Origin: JAWLDB01 sp041686915
Lineage (GTDB): Bacteria > Bacillota > UBA994 > UBA5500
Direction: 5' to 3'
Assembly: GCA_041686915.1 (NCBI GenBank)
Contig: JAWLDB010000190.1
Coordinates: 1 to 5,255 of the forward strand
Length of the DNA: 5,255 nt
The translations under genes were made by a program, and so were the position numbers. Below, in pieces: positions 4,905 through 5,255 of the stretch. A model generated the notes under the pieces. It saw nothing but the letters and a program-made list of their open reading frames with translations, searched no databases and was not told where the DNA came from. Each line of letters opens with the position of its first letter. Within the stretch, counting starts at the first letter, position 1.

Positions 4905-5255
4905 TCAGATAAGCGGCGTCTTGGAAGGCCGAGATAGTTTGCGTATTTTGCGGACCGTACCCGTCGACTGGCCGCAACAGCTGCTACCACAACTACAAGC
5001 ATCGGTCTTCTCTGCCGGTGCGGATATACCGAGAACCTTCCTGATTGCAGCTCTGATAGCCTCAGGTGGTATCTCATCAGAGGTGACGCCCTCGTACTCC
5101 ACTGTACGGCAGAATGTTTGCTTCCCCACCAGCGAGCTGCACGATGCGCAGTAGTTCTCAGATACCTTGATATTCAGTATGTCTTCCAATGGAACTCCAT
5201 CAATCAGTACCTCATTTGATTGGGCAACTTGTGCTTCGTCCAGTTTGGTGTCTAG
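4905..5255 (-). CDS. DUF2703 domain protein with cysteine-rich tail (partial, N-terminus beyond right edge)
   Basis: The frame is open from the right edge to TGA at 4907-4905, giving 116 residues. An internal TTG at 5189 is not the real start, because family-like sequence continues upstream of it (SNEVLIDGVPLEDIL). It matches my memory of the DUF2703 family: ENYCASCSSLVGKQTFCRTVEYEG with C36-x-x-C39 and C49, then IPPEAIRAAIRKVLGI. Family proteins are usually somewhat longer at the N-terminus and probably thioredoxin-like; that part is missing here. The tail after about residue 80 is unusual, with C87-S-C89-G, C93-C94 and a basic end. It is encoded upstream of the ArsN1-like gene on the same strand, probably in one operon whose promoter lies outside the window. 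The function is not established; a thiol redox, metal-binding or arsenic-related role is inferred from cysteines and context. Confidence 0.8.
   Translation of the reverse strand, partial: LDTKLDEAQVAQSNEVLIDGVPLEDILNIKVSENYCASCSSLVGKQTFCRTVEYEGVTSDEIPPEAIRAAIRKVLGISAPAEKTDACSCGSSCCGQSTGTVRKIRKLSRPSKTPLI

Noticed and set aside
4858..5154. A 98-codon plus-strand frame at the right end
   Set aside because: It is antisense to the DUF2703 gene, whose conserved Cys motifs make the minus strand the coding one.

Overview
The window looks like chromosomal DNA from an anaerobic Gram-positive bacterium, most likely a Clostridia-type member of the Bacillota. This is an inference. It rests on strong AGGAGG-type ribosome binding sites before most starts, frequent GTG/TTG starts, moderate GC content, a secreted protein with a cohesin-like fold, and a LuxR regulator fused to a 12-helix membrane domain, a type I associate with anaerobic Bacillota and Coriobacteriia. 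No rRNA, tRNA, CRISPR array, transposase or phage gene is visible.

Left part (1-2509, minus strand). A secreted protein, cut by the left edge, has a signal peptide, one beta-rich cohesin-like domain and a long Ser/Gly/Pro/Glu-rich tail. Upstream of it, separated by a strong intrinsic terminator (1002-1036), is a 481-residue regulator made of an MFS-like membrane domain joined to a C-terminal LuxR DNA-binding domain.

Centre (2510-4279). A divergent intergenic region carries a good promoter, overlapped by a perfect 7-bp inverted repeat, that drives a MarR-family regulator on the plus strand. A short hairpin, a second set of symmetric sequences and then an ArsP_1-family (DUF318) permease gene follow. 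The permease has the family motif TPLCACG and a cysteine-rich loop.

Right part (4308-5255). A 14-bp hairpin separates the permease from two converging minus-strand genes: a GNAT acetyltransferase closely resembling ArsN1 (arsinothricin / phosphinothricin type) and, upstream of it and cut by the right edge, a DUF2703 protein with a cysteine-rich tail.

Read together, the MarR regulator (paired cysteines at both ends), the ArsP-like permease, the ArsN1-like enzyme and the DUF2703 protein suggest a thiol-based resistance locus for organoarsenicals or another soft metal(loid). No arsR, arsC, arsB/acr3 or arsM is visible, so this would be an unusual MarR-controlled arrangement. The specific substrate cannot be settled from the sequence alone.
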